Position numbers and translations under genes: made by a program. Shown here in pieces: positions 1-7,200 of a stretch of DNA of 11,337 nucleotides. The notes beneath the pieces were generated by a model, which was not told the origin of the DNA, did not search any database, and saw only the letters and a list, made by a program, of their open reading frames with translations. Each line of letters starts with the position of its first letter. The stretch's first letter is position 1. This DNA comes from Desulfurivibrio alkaliphilus (lineage in GTDB: Bacteria > Desulfobacterota > Desulfobulbia > Desulfobulbales > Desulfurivibrionaceae): positions 1-11,337 of the forward strand of contig DSDS01000017.1 in assembly GCA_011048585.1 (NCBI GenBank), in the 5' to 3' direction.

Positions 1-6
1 ATCTTT

Positions 7-624
7 ATGACTAAGGAAGAATTCAATCCCCGGATTCTGGGGTTTCTCTGCAACTGGTGTTGCTACGCGGCGGCCGACAGCGCCGGGGTTTCCCGCTACC
101 AGTACCCCCCCAACCTCCGGACCATCCGGGTGATGTGCACCGGCCGACTTGATCCCGCCTTTGTTTTCCGGGGCTTCATCGAAGGGGCCGACGGCATCTT
201 CACCGGTGGCTGACAATTGGGCGAATGCCATTACCAGGTTGGTAATTATGATGCAATGGGCGCCAGTTTTCTGATCAAGAAGGTTTTGGACGAGGTGGGC
301 CTCAAGTCGGAGCGTTTCGATCTGCAGTGGGCCTCCGCTGCGGAAGCTCCCCGTTTTGTCCGGTTGATCACCGATTTCACCGGTGAGGTCAGGAAGCTTG
401 GCCCCATCGGCGAGAGTGAGGGGTTGAGCAAGGAAGAGTTGCGGCAGCGGTTGCAGGTGGCCCTCGAGTTGGTGGAGGACCGCAAGGTCCGGATGGCCTT
501 CGGCAACGCCACCAAGACCATGCGTAAGGAGGGGGTTTTCACCCAGGAGCATATCGACGGGCTGTTCGCCGATAAGATGGCCAAGGCGATCGCCTCCGGC
601 CTGGAAGGGGCCAAGATCGGCTGA
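7..624 (+). CDS. mvhD: MvhD-family hydrogenase/heterodisulfide reductase iron-sulfur subunit, selenoprotein with in-frame UGA
   Basis: This is a cytoplasmic electron-transfer subunit of the MvhD/FrhD family. In known complexes it carries a [2Fe-2S] cluster and links a hydrogenase or other electron donor to HdrA. The reading frame is continuous except for TGA at 211-213. Before it lie a CNWC motif (residues 15-18), a further Cys19 and MCTGR (Cys44). After it the family motif resumes in the same frame as GECHY (Cys74). The usual family motif is GGC-HPGDCHY, so UGA sits exactly at a conserved cysteine and is best read as Sec69. The product is then 205 residues. About 140 match the family core, and the last ~65 (from about residue 140) form a charged, helical-looking extension of unknown role. 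The ATG at 7 fits the family N-terminus. Only 6 bases of upstream sequence are visible and they contain no stop, so no ribosome site can be judged and a C-terminal fusion to HdrA cannot be excluded. Standard annotation would split this gene in two. Confidence 0.87.
211..246 (+). promoter_or_regulatory. Sec UGA codon and putative bacterial SECIS hairpin
   Basis: The UGA at 211-213 is followed by a perfect 6-bp hairpin: ATTACC at 230-235 pairs with GGTAAT at 241-246. The 5-base loop AGGTT (236-240) resembles the AGGUCU apical loop of the E. coli fdhF SECIS, where a GU in the loop is read by SelB. The loop GGU begins 24 bases after the UGA, compared with about 19 in fdhF, which is still within the range seen for bacterial SECIS elements. 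A lower stem is not clear by eye. The assignment rests mainly on the conserved-Cys position of the codon and secondarily on this hairpin. Confidence 0.68.
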
Positions 625-626
625 GT

Positions 627-1475
627 TTAAACCATCTCCATACTGATATCCCGGGCCGGGGCGGAGTGGGTCAGCGCTCCGATGGAGATCCGATCCACTC
701 CGGTCTCGGCGATCCGGCGGACGTTTTCCAGGTTGACGCCGCCGGAGGCTTCGAGCAGGGCTCGGCCGCGAACAAGTTCAACCGCCTGGGCCATCATGGC
801 CGGGGTCATGTTGTCCAACATGATGATCTCCGTTTGGGCGGCCAGGGCTTCCTCAACCTGGGCCAGGGTTTCACACTCCACCTCCACCGGCAACCGGTTC
901 GGGTTGCCGGCACGAACTTTTTCCACCGCCATCAGGATCGAACCCGCGGCCGCGATATGATTGTCCTTGATCAGGATTCCGTCATTGAGGTTGAAGCGGT
1001 GATTATGCCCCCCCCCGGCCCTTACCGCGGCCCTCTCCAGGGTCCGCAGGCCGGGGGTGGTTTTGCGGGTATCGAGGATAACCACCGGCAGATCCCGCAC
1101 TTGCTCGACAAAACGGGCGGTGAGGGTGGCGATCCCGCAGAGCCTCTGGCAGAGATTTAGAGCCACCCGTTCGGCGGCCAGCAGATCCCGGATCGGGCCG
1201 CTTAAACGCAGCAGCAGGTCTCCGCTGCCCACCCTGGTGCCGTCGGCGACCAGGGGCTGGGCGGCAATCTCCGGGTTGCGGCAGGTGAAAACCAGGGGGG
1301 CGATCTGTTCGATGCCGGAGGTCACCATCGTTTCCTTAGCGATGAAAACCGCGCTTCCCTGCTGAGTTGCCGGGAAGATGGCCTCGCCAGTGATATCTCC
1401 CCGCCCCAGATCTTCATCAAGAAACGAGCCAATCGCCTCCCGCAGACCGCGCTCCAGGCCATTATATTTGAACAT
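627..1475 (-). CDS. nadC: Nicotinate-nucleotide pyrophosphorylase (carboxylating), quinolinate phosphoribosyltransferase
   Basis: The enzyme converts quinolinate and PRPP to nicotinate mononucleotide, CO2 and PPi, the third step of de novo NAD synthesis in the cytoplasm. At 282 residues it has the usual NadC length. Visible motifs, in order, are DTRKTTPGLR (135-144, phosphate and quinolinate binding), GGGHNHR (154-160), KDNHI (170-174), EVE (198-200), LDN (220-222) and ASGG (243-246). The C-terminus (GVDRISIGALTHSAP, 259-273) completes the barrel. The ATG is preceded by AAGGGG about 12 bases upstream, a slightly long but usable ribosome site. nadA and nadB are not adjacent. It stands alone, divergent from the TPR gene and convergent with mvhD, with only 2 bp between the two stop codons. 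Confidence 0.96.
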   Translation of the reverse strand: MFKYNGLERGLREAIGSFLDEDLGRGDITGEAIFPATQQGSAVFIAKETMVTSGIEQIAPLVFTCRNPEIAAQPLVADGTRVGSGDLLLRLSGPIRDLLAAERVALNLCQRLCGIATLTARFVEQVRDLPVVILDTRKTTPGLRTLERAAVRAGGGHNHRFNLNDGILIKDNHIAAAGSILMAVEKVRAGNPNRLPVEVECETLAQVEEALAAQTEIIMLDNMTPAMMAQAVELVRGRALLEASGGVNLENVRRIAETGVDRISIGALTHSAPARDISMEMV

Positions 1476-1489
1476 CCGCCAATCGCCCC

Positions 1490-1519
1490 TTGTCTATTGA
1501 GTCGAAAATCCATTATAGT
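1490..1519 (+). promoter_or_regulatory. Candidate promoter for the TPR/kinase/PilZ run
   Basis: TTGTCT (1490-1495) and TATAGT (1514-1519) are separated by 18 bases and face the TPR gene. An alternative -10, TATACT (1531-1536), lies further down but has no matching -35. Both overlap the nadC promoter elements on the other strand, so opposite transcription starts would compete for the same roughly 60 bp. Confidence 0.33.
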
Positions 1520-1528
1520 TTGCCTCTG

Positions 1529-1556
1529 ATTATACTGTCGCAACCTGGAAGAACAA
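1529..1556 (-). promoter_or_regulatory. Candidate sigma70 promoter for nadC, with a second TATAAT downstream
   Basis: Read on the minus strand, a perfect TATAAT -10 lies at 1534-1529. A weak -35, TTGTTC (1556-1551), lies 16 bases upstream. A second perfect TATAAT occurs at 1517-1512, exactly 17 bases further downstream, without a good -35 of its own. Either could start the nadC transcript. The -35 overlaps the ribosome site of the divergent TPR gene (1555-1560). Promoter calls by eye are uncertain. Confidence 0.42.
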
Positions 1557-1567
1557 GGAGAATAGTT

Positions 1568-2242
1568 ATGGCTGATCGGGGAAGTTCGCAGTCACTGCCC
1601 TTTCAACTGGGAGAGGAGGATATGAGATCCTCGTCGCCGGGTTTTCCCGGCAAGCCTCCCGGGGGAACGGTCAAGCGGGACACCCTGTTTTTCACCGCCT
1701 TTGCCTGTCTGGTGATCGGCTTTGTGGCCGGTATCGTTTTCAGCGTTTACAAGATGCCGGGGGTGCCGGGCTCTCCGGCTGGCCTGGCAGGGTCTATCTC
1801 CAGCGGTCTCAGCCCGGAGCAGGCCAGAGTGATGGAGAGTCTGGAGCGGGTGGTGGCGGCTGATCCGGAAAACGTCCAGGCCTGGACCCAACTTGGCCAT
1901 CTCTACTTTGATACCGACCAGTATCAGCAGGCGATCGAGGCCTATGGCCGCTCCTTGGCCCTGGATCCTGAAAATGCCGATGTGGTTACCGATCTGGGGG
2001 TGATGTATCGCCGCAACGGCCAGCCGGAAAAGGCCCTTATCTCTTTTGAACGAGCCATTGCCATCAATCCGCGCCATGAAACGGCCCTTTTCAATATGGG
2101 GGTGGTTCTGCTCCACGACTTTAACGACCGGGTCGGAGCGATCAATACCTGGCGGCAACTGCTGGAACTCAATCCGGTGGCCTACGCCCCCAATGGTCAA
2201 CTGGTAAGTGATCTGGTTGATGAGCTGTTGGCCGAACTCTGA
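1568..2242 (+). CDS. Membrane-anchored tetratricopeptide repeat protein
   Basis: The product is 224 residues. A short polar cytoplasmic N-terminus (1-38) is followed by one transmembrane helix (about 40-62) and a Gly/Pro-rich linker. About three TPR units follow (roughly 104-137, 138-171 and 172-206), with the signatures A-W-x-x-L-G, DLGVMYRRNG and the ALxLDPENAD/AIAINPRH turns. The positive residues K36/R37 before the helix suggest the TPRs lie in the periplasm, as in CcmH/NrfG-like assembly factors. I cannot assign a partner, and no cytochrome assembly genes are nearby. I chose the ATG at 1568 because AAGGAG (1555-1560) sits 7 bases before it. The frame is open back to 1490, but that extension would run through the promoter region. 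The gene ends 15 bp before the heme kinase and is probably cotranscribed with it, so it may scaffold a periplasmic or membrane complex linked to that sensor. Confidence 0.88.
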   Translation: MADRGSSQSLPFQLGEEDMRSSSPGFPGKPPGGTVKRDTLFFTAFACLVIGFVAGIVFSVYKMPGVPGSPAGLAGSISSGLSPEQARVMESLERVVAADPENVQAWTQLGHLYFDTDQYQQAIEAYGRSLALDPENADVVTDLGVMYRRNGQPEKALISFERAIAINPRHETALFNMGVVLLHDFNDRVGAINTWRQLLELNPVAYAPNGQLVSDLVDELLAEL

Positions 2243-2257
2243 GCCCCGCGTAACTGA

Positions 2258-3733
2258 ATGACTGAATGCGCTCTGCAAAAATATTTAGCCCGCGGGAGTT
2301 GCCGTTTCCTGCCGCTGCTGCTGTTGGCCCTGGTCGTCACGGTTTCGGCCTTTCTCAACTACCTTAACATTCGCAGCCATGCCGACCAGATGGCCCTCCA
2401 TTACGCCGAGGGGCTCAGCCAGCTGCTCTTAAGCACCCGGACCTGGAATGCCGAACATGGCGGGGTCTACGTGCCCATCACCGACAAGGACCAGCCCAAC
2501 CCCTATCTCCAGATCCCCCACCGTGATCCGGTCAGCGAAGAGGGTTTGCGGCTGACCATGATCAACCCCGCCTACATGACCCGCCAGATTGGTGAGATTG
2601 CCCGCCGCCAGACCGGCCTGGTGATCCATATTTTCAGCCGTCAACCGCTTAACCCCCTCAATGCCGCCGACCCCTGGGAACTGGCGTCCCTCGATCATCT
2701 GGAGCAGGGAGGGAAAAGTTGGCGCCTGACCCTGCAGCACAACCCCGAGGGCTCGGTCTTTCGCTACATGATCCCCCTGCAGGTGGAGGAGTCCTGCCTG
2801 ACCTGTCACACCCGGGACGGCTACCAGGTGGGCGAGTTGCGCGGCGGCATCAGTCTGACCTTTCCCGCCGATCCCCATTTCGCCATCCTGCGCTCCCAGA
2901 AGATGATGATGTTTTTCGGCCATTTTCTGGGTTTTCTGGTGGTGGGCGCCGTGCTGACGCTGCTGCTCAATCACCTGCGTCAGCAGTGGCGGGCCATGGA
3001 AAAGGTACTCAGCGAACAGGAGAAGACCATTGCCCAGCGGACCCTGAAGCTTGAACGCTCCAATGCCGAGTTGCGTGATTTCGCTCAGATCGCCTCCCAC
3101 GACCTCCAGGAGCCCCTGCGGACCATTGTCTCTTTCGGCAACCGGTTGCTCCTCAAGCACTCGGCGCAACTGGACGATAAGGGCCGTGATTATCTGGAGA
3201 GGATAGAAAAGGCAGCCACCCGGATGGGGCATCTGATTCAGGATCTGCTCAATTACTCCCGGGTGGCCTCCCAGGAGCAGCGGTTGACCCCGGTTAATCT
3301 CAACGAGCTGCTCAGCGAGGTGCTGGATGACCTGGAACAGCGGCGTAAGGAGTGTGGGGGGAGGGTGGAGATCGACCCCTTGGGGAGCGTCAATGGCGAC
3401 CGGAATCTACTTCACCGCCTTTTTTTGAATCTGATTGGCAATGCCCTGAAGTTTCACCGGCAAGGGGTTAGACCCCTGGTGCGGGTTTCCCGGACGGAAC
3501 TTGACGATGGGCGGGTGCAGATTCTGGTGGAGGACAACGGCATAGGTTTTGATGAAAAATATCTCGATCGGATTTTTCGCCCTTTTCAGCGGTTGCACCT
3601 GAGGGGACAATATCCGGGGACCGGCATGGGACTGGCGATTTGTAAAAAAATCGTGGAAAATCACCATGGAGAGTTGTACGCTCGCAGTCAGCCGGGGGAG
3701 GGTACCACCTTTATCATGGTTTTGCCATTATAG
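2258..3733 (+). CDS. Membrane histidine kinase with periplasmic c-type-heme (DUF3365/Tll0287-like) sensor domain
   Basis: The product is 491 residues. One helix (about 17-37) and a second (about 217-238) enclose a periplasmic domain of about 180 residues. That domain ends with a single heme-attachment motif CLTCH (Cys180, Cys183, His184). This layout matches the DUF3365/Tll0287-like heme sensor family. A coiled-coil linker (about 240-275) leads to the HisKA domain with H-box ASHDLQEPLR (His281 is the phosphoacceptor). The ATPase domain follows, with N-box NLIGNALKF (Asn391, Asn395), G1 DNGIGF (426-431) and G2 GTGMG (454-458). The H-box wording is of the phytochrome-kinase type. The protein probably reports redox state, or a ligand such as NO, CO or O2, to an unknown response regulator; none is encoded here. 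No clear Shine-Dalgarno precedes the ATG, and the stop of the TPR gene is 15 bp away, so translation may be coupled. The next in-frame Met (45) would lose the first helix. Confidence 0.92.
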   Translation: MTECALQKYLARGSCRFLPLLLLALVVTVSAFLNYLNIRSHADQMALHYAEGLSQLLLSTRTWNAEHGGVYVPITDKDQPNPYLQIPHRDPVSEEGLRLTMINPAYMTRQIGEIARRQTGLVIHIFSRQPLNPLNAADPWELASLDHLEQGGKSWRLTLQHNPEGSVFRYMIPLQVEESCLTCHTRDGYQVGELRGGISLTFPADPHFAILRSQKMMMFFGHFLGFLVVGAVLTLLLNHLRQQWRAMEKVLSEQEKTIAQRTLKLERSNAELRDFAQIASHDLQEPLRTIVSFGNRLLLKHSAQLDDKGRDYLERIEKAATRMGHLIQDLLNYSRVASQEQRLTPVNLNELLSEVLDDLEQRRKECGGRVEIDPLGSVNGDRNLLHRLFLNLIGNALKFHRQGVRPLVRVSRTELDDGRVQILVEDNGIGFDEKYLDRIFRPFQRLHLRGQYPGTGMGLAICKKIVENHHGELYARSQPGEGTTFIMVLPL

Positions 3734-3800
3734 GAGTTGGGAGGGCCGGGTCCGGGGGTGGTGGTCGAGGTGGAGTTGTCAGCTGAAAGGGGGATGGAAC

Positions 3801-4247
3801 ATGGGTAAGGAGCTACGCCGTTCGCAGCGAATCGAGGTTGGTCTTTCGGTGCGAATCATTATCCGCGACACCCACAGCGGGCTGACGCTGGCGGAGGATA
3901 TGGGCCTGATCAGCGACATTTCCCGCCACGGCCTGCGACTGACCGTTCCCCAGGCCAAGATAGACGGCCACCACCTCTTTTACTCATTCCATGAGGATGA
4001 AGGGAAGAGCCTCTACCTGGCGGCCTCGGAAGAGTTGGCCCGGGGAGAGGGCCTGCCGGAACTGTTGGCGGTGCGGCCGGTTTGGTTTGACCGGCTCCTG
4101 ACCAGGCCCGGCAAGCCCTTCCAGCTGGGGATGGAGTACGTGCAAAAACCATCCCGGGAGGTTATCGAGTGGCTCCAGAAGATGATGGCTCAACAGCAGC
4201 AGCCCGACCGGTGGTGGCGGCGGATTTTCAGTAGGGGGGAGAAATAG
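3801..4247 (+). CDS. PilZ-domain protein, probable c-di-GMP receptor
   Basis: The product is 148 residues, soluble and without a signal peptide. Both halves of the PilZ c-di-GMP-binding signature are present near the N-terminus: RRSQR (RxxxR, Arg6 to Arg10) and DISRHG (DxSxxG, Asp39, Ser41, Gly44). A beta-rich body and a basic, Trp/Arg-rich tail (about residues 137-148) follow. PilZ proteins change shape on binding c-di-GMP and act on motility, polysaccharide export or gene expression; the target here is unknown. I chose the ATG at 3801 because AAAGGGGG (3786-3793) lies about 7 bases upstream. The longer open frame from 3666 would overlap the end of the kinase gene. It sits 67 bp after the heme kinase on the same strand, so a redox signal and c-di-GMP output may be linked. 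That link is an inference from position only. Confidence 0.86.
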   Translation: MGKELRRSQRIEVGLSVRIIIRDTHSGLTLAEDMGLISDISRHGLRLTVPQAKIDGHHLFYSFHEDEGKSLYLAASEELARGEGLPELLAVRPVWFDRLLTRPGKPFQLGMEYVQKPSREVIEWLQKMMAQQQQPDRWWRRIFSRGEK

Positions 4248-4249
4248 TA

Positions 4250-4264
4250 GCCGCCTTCGGCGGT
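4250..4264. terminator. Short GC-rich hairpin between convergent genes
   Basis: GCCGCC (4250-4255) and GGCGGT (4259-4264) form a 6-bp stem (five GC pairs and one G-U) around a TTC loop. It fills nearly all of the 19-bp gap between the stops of the PilZ gene and the convergent AsmA-like gene. Neither strand has a run of T after the stem, so as an intrinsic terminator it is weak. It may instead stop transcription partially in both directions or protect 3' ends. Confidence 0.42.
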
Positions 4265-4266
4265 GC

Positions 4267-7200
4267 TTACTCCTCCTCTCCCCGGTTGCCCCCCTGAATG
4301 ATGGGGCTCAAAATATTGAAGGGCAACAGCAGGGTGTTGCGCATCAGATTGAGCATCCCTTCCCCCACCGCTTCCGGGTGCAAAACCGTGATCTCGGGCT
4401 CGCGGATATCCCCCCGGACTCCCACCGGAATAGTGATGATGGCCGTGTCGGGTCCCCCCAGGGCCCTGCCGATGAAAGGGATTCGGCCGATGATGGCATC
4501 CAGGGTTTTGAAGGTCGCGATCATGACGGTCATGTTTGCCTGCTTGGTGCCAAGATCCAGCTGCCCCCGGACGAAAAGATTGAGTCCCTCGCCTTTCACG
4601 ATCTCCCTTTCCAGATACAGGATGTTATCCTCGATGCGCCCCTCAAATTCCAGGCTCTGGTAGGCAAATCCCCGCTCATCTAGGCCGGTGACGCCACCGG
4701 TGAAGAAGTCGGTCAGGTTGATCAGGCTGAAGATCCGGGAAAGCAGTTTCATGCGCAGGATTCGCCCCCCCCCGGGTGAGTTGACGGAGATCCGGCCTTC
4801 ATGCCAGAAGGTCGAATCACCGCGCAAGCGGGCATCGACCCGGCAATCGCCGACGATCACATCCTGGCCGATCCCCAGGCAGGTGAGGATATCTTCAAAG
4901 CGGGAACGCTCCGGGCAGATCGTTCTGATCCGTAAATCTCCCACTCCCAGGGCGGGGTCGGAGTACCAGGTGCCGGTGGTTTCCAGGCAGCAGAGAATCC
5001 CCTGGGAGATCTCCGCGCTCAGGCCACCGCCGGGGTGGAGGGCCAGCCGGGCCTGGAAAGGGGTCCAGGTAAAGTAGGGCTGGTCGGCTGGAACTTCGTC
5101 GGGCAAAAGCTCCCGGGTGGGGCCGGCGTCGAACCTGGCCAGATCGACGGTGATTGATCCACTGACGGGCCAGGAGGTACTCGCTTTGGTTGCCCCCTCT
5201 TCCCGGCCACTTTGCGGTCCGGAAAAAAGGGTTTGGGGCAGTCGGTTTTGCCAGCCGAGCAAGGTCGAGCGGCGGAGGAAGGGGGAGTCCAGGTCGAGGT
5301 CGAGGATCAGGCCGCCGGCCGGGTTGGAGCGGATCAGGCCGGCCAGGCTTAGTTGCTCGCGGGGAGAGAGGGAGAGCTCGAGCCGCTCAAGATAGATATC
5401 GCTCTTCGGCTGGGGACCGGCCTGCTCCCGGCCTTCCAGGGCCAGGGCGATGATCTCCAGGGCCGAGCCCCCCTCAACCGGATCCGAGCTTTCTTCCGGG
5501 GCCGCCGGATGCCAGCGGATCCCTGCCGCCTCTATCTCGCCCTTGAAGAGGGGGGCCCTGGCCCCCGCCGGCAGGAGAAATTGGCCCTGGCCCCGCAACA
5601 GGCCCCGGCTGAATGGTAGTTGGCTGAAAAAACGAGCCAGGGAATCGGGGGCCAGCTCACCCTGGAAGCGAAACTGCAGGGCGGGTGGCAACTCCTCCTG
5701 GGCCGGGGTCGGGCCCAGTTCCAAGCGGAGCTCGGCCTGGTGGAGTCCATCCTCCAGGGACGCTTCCAGGGTCAGTTGGTCGCCTTTACCGTGGGGGAGC
5801 CTGCTGGTGAAGCGCAAGGTGGCGGGAGCTTCTTCCCGGCCGCCGCGCAACACTCCGGCAAGCTCGCTCAGCCTGGTCTCCCGGCTCGGAAGCTCACGGG
5901 TCAAGCGCAGGGTGAGGGGATCCAGAACCAAGGGTACGGAGGGCAACAGGTAGGGGGGCAGCCACTCCCGTTCCTGCAACCAGCCCCTCCCTTCACCGCT
6001 CATCAGCCCTTTCAGTTGCAATTCGCCGCGCCACTCTTGGAGCAGACGGTGATGCAAGTAGCCATCAAGAACGATCCGATCGCCGCGCAGCATGCCGGTA
6101 AGTTCCTGAAACCGGACTCCGGCGGAGGAGAAGAGCAGAGTGCCATGTCCCTCGTTGATGATTCTGGTGGCCAGCAGGGGCGAGTCCCAGGCCAGACCGC
6201 GGGGGGCCAGGGCCAGTTCGTATTCCCATCCTTCGGGCTGCCAGAGCTTGCCCGCCGCCCGGCTTTGCCGCAGCTCTACCTGGCCGTCAATTTCGCTTAA
6301 AACCCCCGCCAGCGCTTTTTGCAGCTGGGGATAATCGAGCAGGTGGTGAAAAAGGGGGCCGGCCGCCAGCTCCCCGCTCAGTTCTCGCACGATAAAAGGC
6401 ACCGCCTCCTCGACCCCGACCTGCCCGGCCGCCTGGTCGATGCGGTGGGGGCCGATCCGGCCCCGCACCCCCGACCAGTGGACCTCCTCCCGGCTTATCT
6501 GGGCCTGGGCGCTTTCCACCTCCAAGGGCCAGGGCAGGCGTTCATATTCGGTTCGGCCCGCCAGGGTCGCGATCTTGACCTGGACGTTTAACTCGTCCAG
6601 GGTCTCTCCGATGGTCAGGCGGCCGGTGGCCACTCCCTGGGGATGGTGGAAGCGGCGGACCTCCTCCTGAAAGGTCGGATGCTGGACCAGGCCAGGCAGT
6701 ACATCCCGCAGATCGGCCAGGGTAGCCTCCAGGGCCAGGTCGAGCTTGAACTGACGCAGCTCTTTGAACAGACCGACGCTGAGGGAACAGTCGTAGCCCC
6801 GGCTCTCCCCCAGGGTCGCCCGGGCCTGCCGCAATTCCAGAATACCGTTTTCGATCAGCAGGGAGCCGGAGGCATCGAAGAGATGCAGGTCAACTTCCGG
6901 GACCATGATCTCCGCCGTGGCGACCTCCACAGCGACGGTCATGGTTCTGAAATCGGCCAGATCACGCTCCGGGCCCGCGAAATAAAACGCGGCGCTGCTG
7001 GCCTGACCGTCCCTGACGATATCGTAAAACTCGCGGGCCGCCTGGAAGCGGCCCAGCATGGCCATGACCGCGGCGCGGATCTCCCCGGCATCGAGATCAT
7101 GGCCCTGGATATCGATCTCCCAGTAAGGGGAGGATGGGGGGGTGTCGGAGGCGGTTAACCGGCGGCTGACCATCCCCTTGAGGTGCATGCCGGGCTCCTT

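Noticed and set aside
211..213. Nonsense mutation (pseudogene) in mvhD
   Set aside because: There is no other damage in the frame, the codon falls exactly on a conserved cysteine, and a SECIS-like hairpin follows. Selenocysteine is the simpler reading.
217..624. Separate 135-residue gene starting at TTG 217
   Set aside because: It is the in-frame continuation of the MvhD frame after the Sec codon. Its first residues belong to the conserved GECHY motif, and it has no ribosome site of its own.
1490..1567. N-terminal extension of the TPR protein to an upstream start
   Set aside because: The ATG at 1568 has a strong AAGGAG at proper spacing, and the extension would cover the probable promoter.
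3666..3800. N-terminal extension of the PilZ protein
   Set aside because: It would overlap the 3' end of the kinase gene, and the RxxxR motif is normally close to the N-terminus, as with the start at 3801.
4255..4260. Stable C(UUCG)G tetraloop in the 4250-4264 hairpin
   Set aside because: Closing the loop that way leaves a C-C mismatch next to it. The stem pairs properly only with a 3-base TTC loop.
5620..6300. 226-codon plus-strand frame, and several others between 4298 and 7831
   Set aside because: They are antisense to the AsmA-like gene, low in complexity (Gln/Gly/Ala or Arg/Ser-rich), and overlap one another. The minus-strand protein accounts for the region.
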